Of a stretch of DNA of 33,415 bases, positions 33,120 to 33,415 are shown piece by piece. This DNA comes from Clostridiaceae bacterium UBA4839 (GTDB lineage Bacteria > Bacillota > Clostridia > Clostridiales > Caloramatoraceae). The stretch spans positions 3,652 to 37,066 of the forward strand of contig DHEX01000083.1 in the NCBI GenBank assembly GCA_002400085.1, given 5' to 3'. The position numbers and the translations under genes are program-made. Numbering within the stretch: the stretch's first letter is position 1; each line of letters opens with the position of its first letter. The notes beneath the pieces were generated by a model. That model saw only the letters and a list, made by a program, of their open reading frames with translations. It was not told the origin of the DNA and did not search any database.

Positions 33120-33415
33120 ATGGAAAAAAATAAATTAAAGTATTTTGAACAAAAACTAATTAATGAAAAAAACGAAATTATTGATACTATAGATTCTGTA
33201 AAGGAAAGCGTAAGATTAAACTCCAGCGGCAGTGAAGGTGGGGAGATCTCAATGGTAGATAATCATCCAGCAGATAATGCCACAGAAATGACAGATAAAC
33301 AAAGGAGTATTGCACTAATGGATAATGAAAAAAATATATTAAGAATGATAGATGATTCTTTAGAAAAAATTAAAAATGATAAATATGGATTGTGTGAAAT
33401 ATGCGGTAAAAAAAT
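33120..33415 (+). CDS. YteA/DksA-TraR-type zinc finger protein, 3' end missing
   Basis: The frame runs off the window end after 98 codons. The visible part has a helical N-terminus (EKNKLKYFEQKLINEKNEI), the conserved DNHPADNATEMTDKQRSIAL, and the start of a C4 zinc finger, YGLCEICGKK. These match the YteA-like sporulation-associated subgroup of the DksA/TraR family. ATG is at 33120 with AGGGGTGA upstream. The gene follows DUF5665 after 19 bases, probably in one operon. Whether it binds RNA polymerase as DksA does is unknown. Confidence 0.88.
   Translation, partial: MEKNKLKYFEQKLINEKNEIIDTIDSVKESVRLNSSGSEGGEISMVDNHPADNATEMTDKQRSIALMDNEKNILRMIDDSLEKIKNDKYGLCEICGKK

Overview
The window (about 30% G+C by eye) is an AT-rich Firmicutes chromosome segment from an endospore-forming member of the Clostridia. 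The evidence is a full cell-wall/division (dcw) cluster, the sporulation set spoIIGA-sigE-sigG and spoIVA, a T-box leader on ileS, frequent TTG/GTG starts with strong Shine-Dalgarno sites, and the clostridial pairing of a DUF5665 membrane protein with a YteA/DksA-type zinc finger protein. The genus cannot be fixed from this sequence alone.

Layout. (1) 1-12380, dcw cluster: rsmH (5' end missing), ftsL, spoVD-type PBP, murE, murF, mraY, spoVE/ftsW, murG, divIB, then a DUF881-sbp-DUF881 trio, closed by a terminator. (2) 12574-15000: ftsA and ftsZ, closed by a strong terminator. (3) 15125-17830: spoIIGA (pro-sigma-E protease), sigE and sigG, with a repeat hairpin between the two sigma genes. (4) 17877-22746: ylmC, nrdR, a DUF512 radical-SAM protein, der and gpsA. 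(5) 22809-24290: spoIVA. (6) 24291-25030: a 740-base gap holding repeats and a small minus-strand unit with two microprotein ORFs. (7) 25031-26928: ylmE, sepF, divIVA. (8) 26933-30195: T-box-controlled ileS with an extra GC-rich structured leader segment. (9) 30208-32785: an aroB-mtnN-aroF operon bounded by terminators. (10) 32819-33415: DUF5665 and the 5' part of a yteA-like gene. Every protein gene except the two microproteins is on the plus strand.

How it works together. Regions 1, 2 and 7 supply lipid II synthesis, septal peptidoglycan polymerisation and the FtsZ ring with its anchors (FtsA, SepF) and DivIVA. Region 3 is the mother-cell/forespore sigma switch, and SpoIVA is a spore-coat ATPase made under that programme. 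The remaining genes are housekeeping: ribosome maturation, glycerol-3-phosphate synthesis, isoleucyl-tRNA charging, entry into the shikimate pathway, and recycling of SAM by-products.

The least explained parts are non-coding or very small: a 129-nt element closed by a perfect 12-bp helix between spoVD and murE; the minus-strand two-microprotein unit; a potential pseudoknot between the ileS T-box terminator and the ileS start; and two dispersed palindromic repeat families that sit where the usual gene order appears broken. I see no CRISPR array, tRNA, rRNA or intact transposase.
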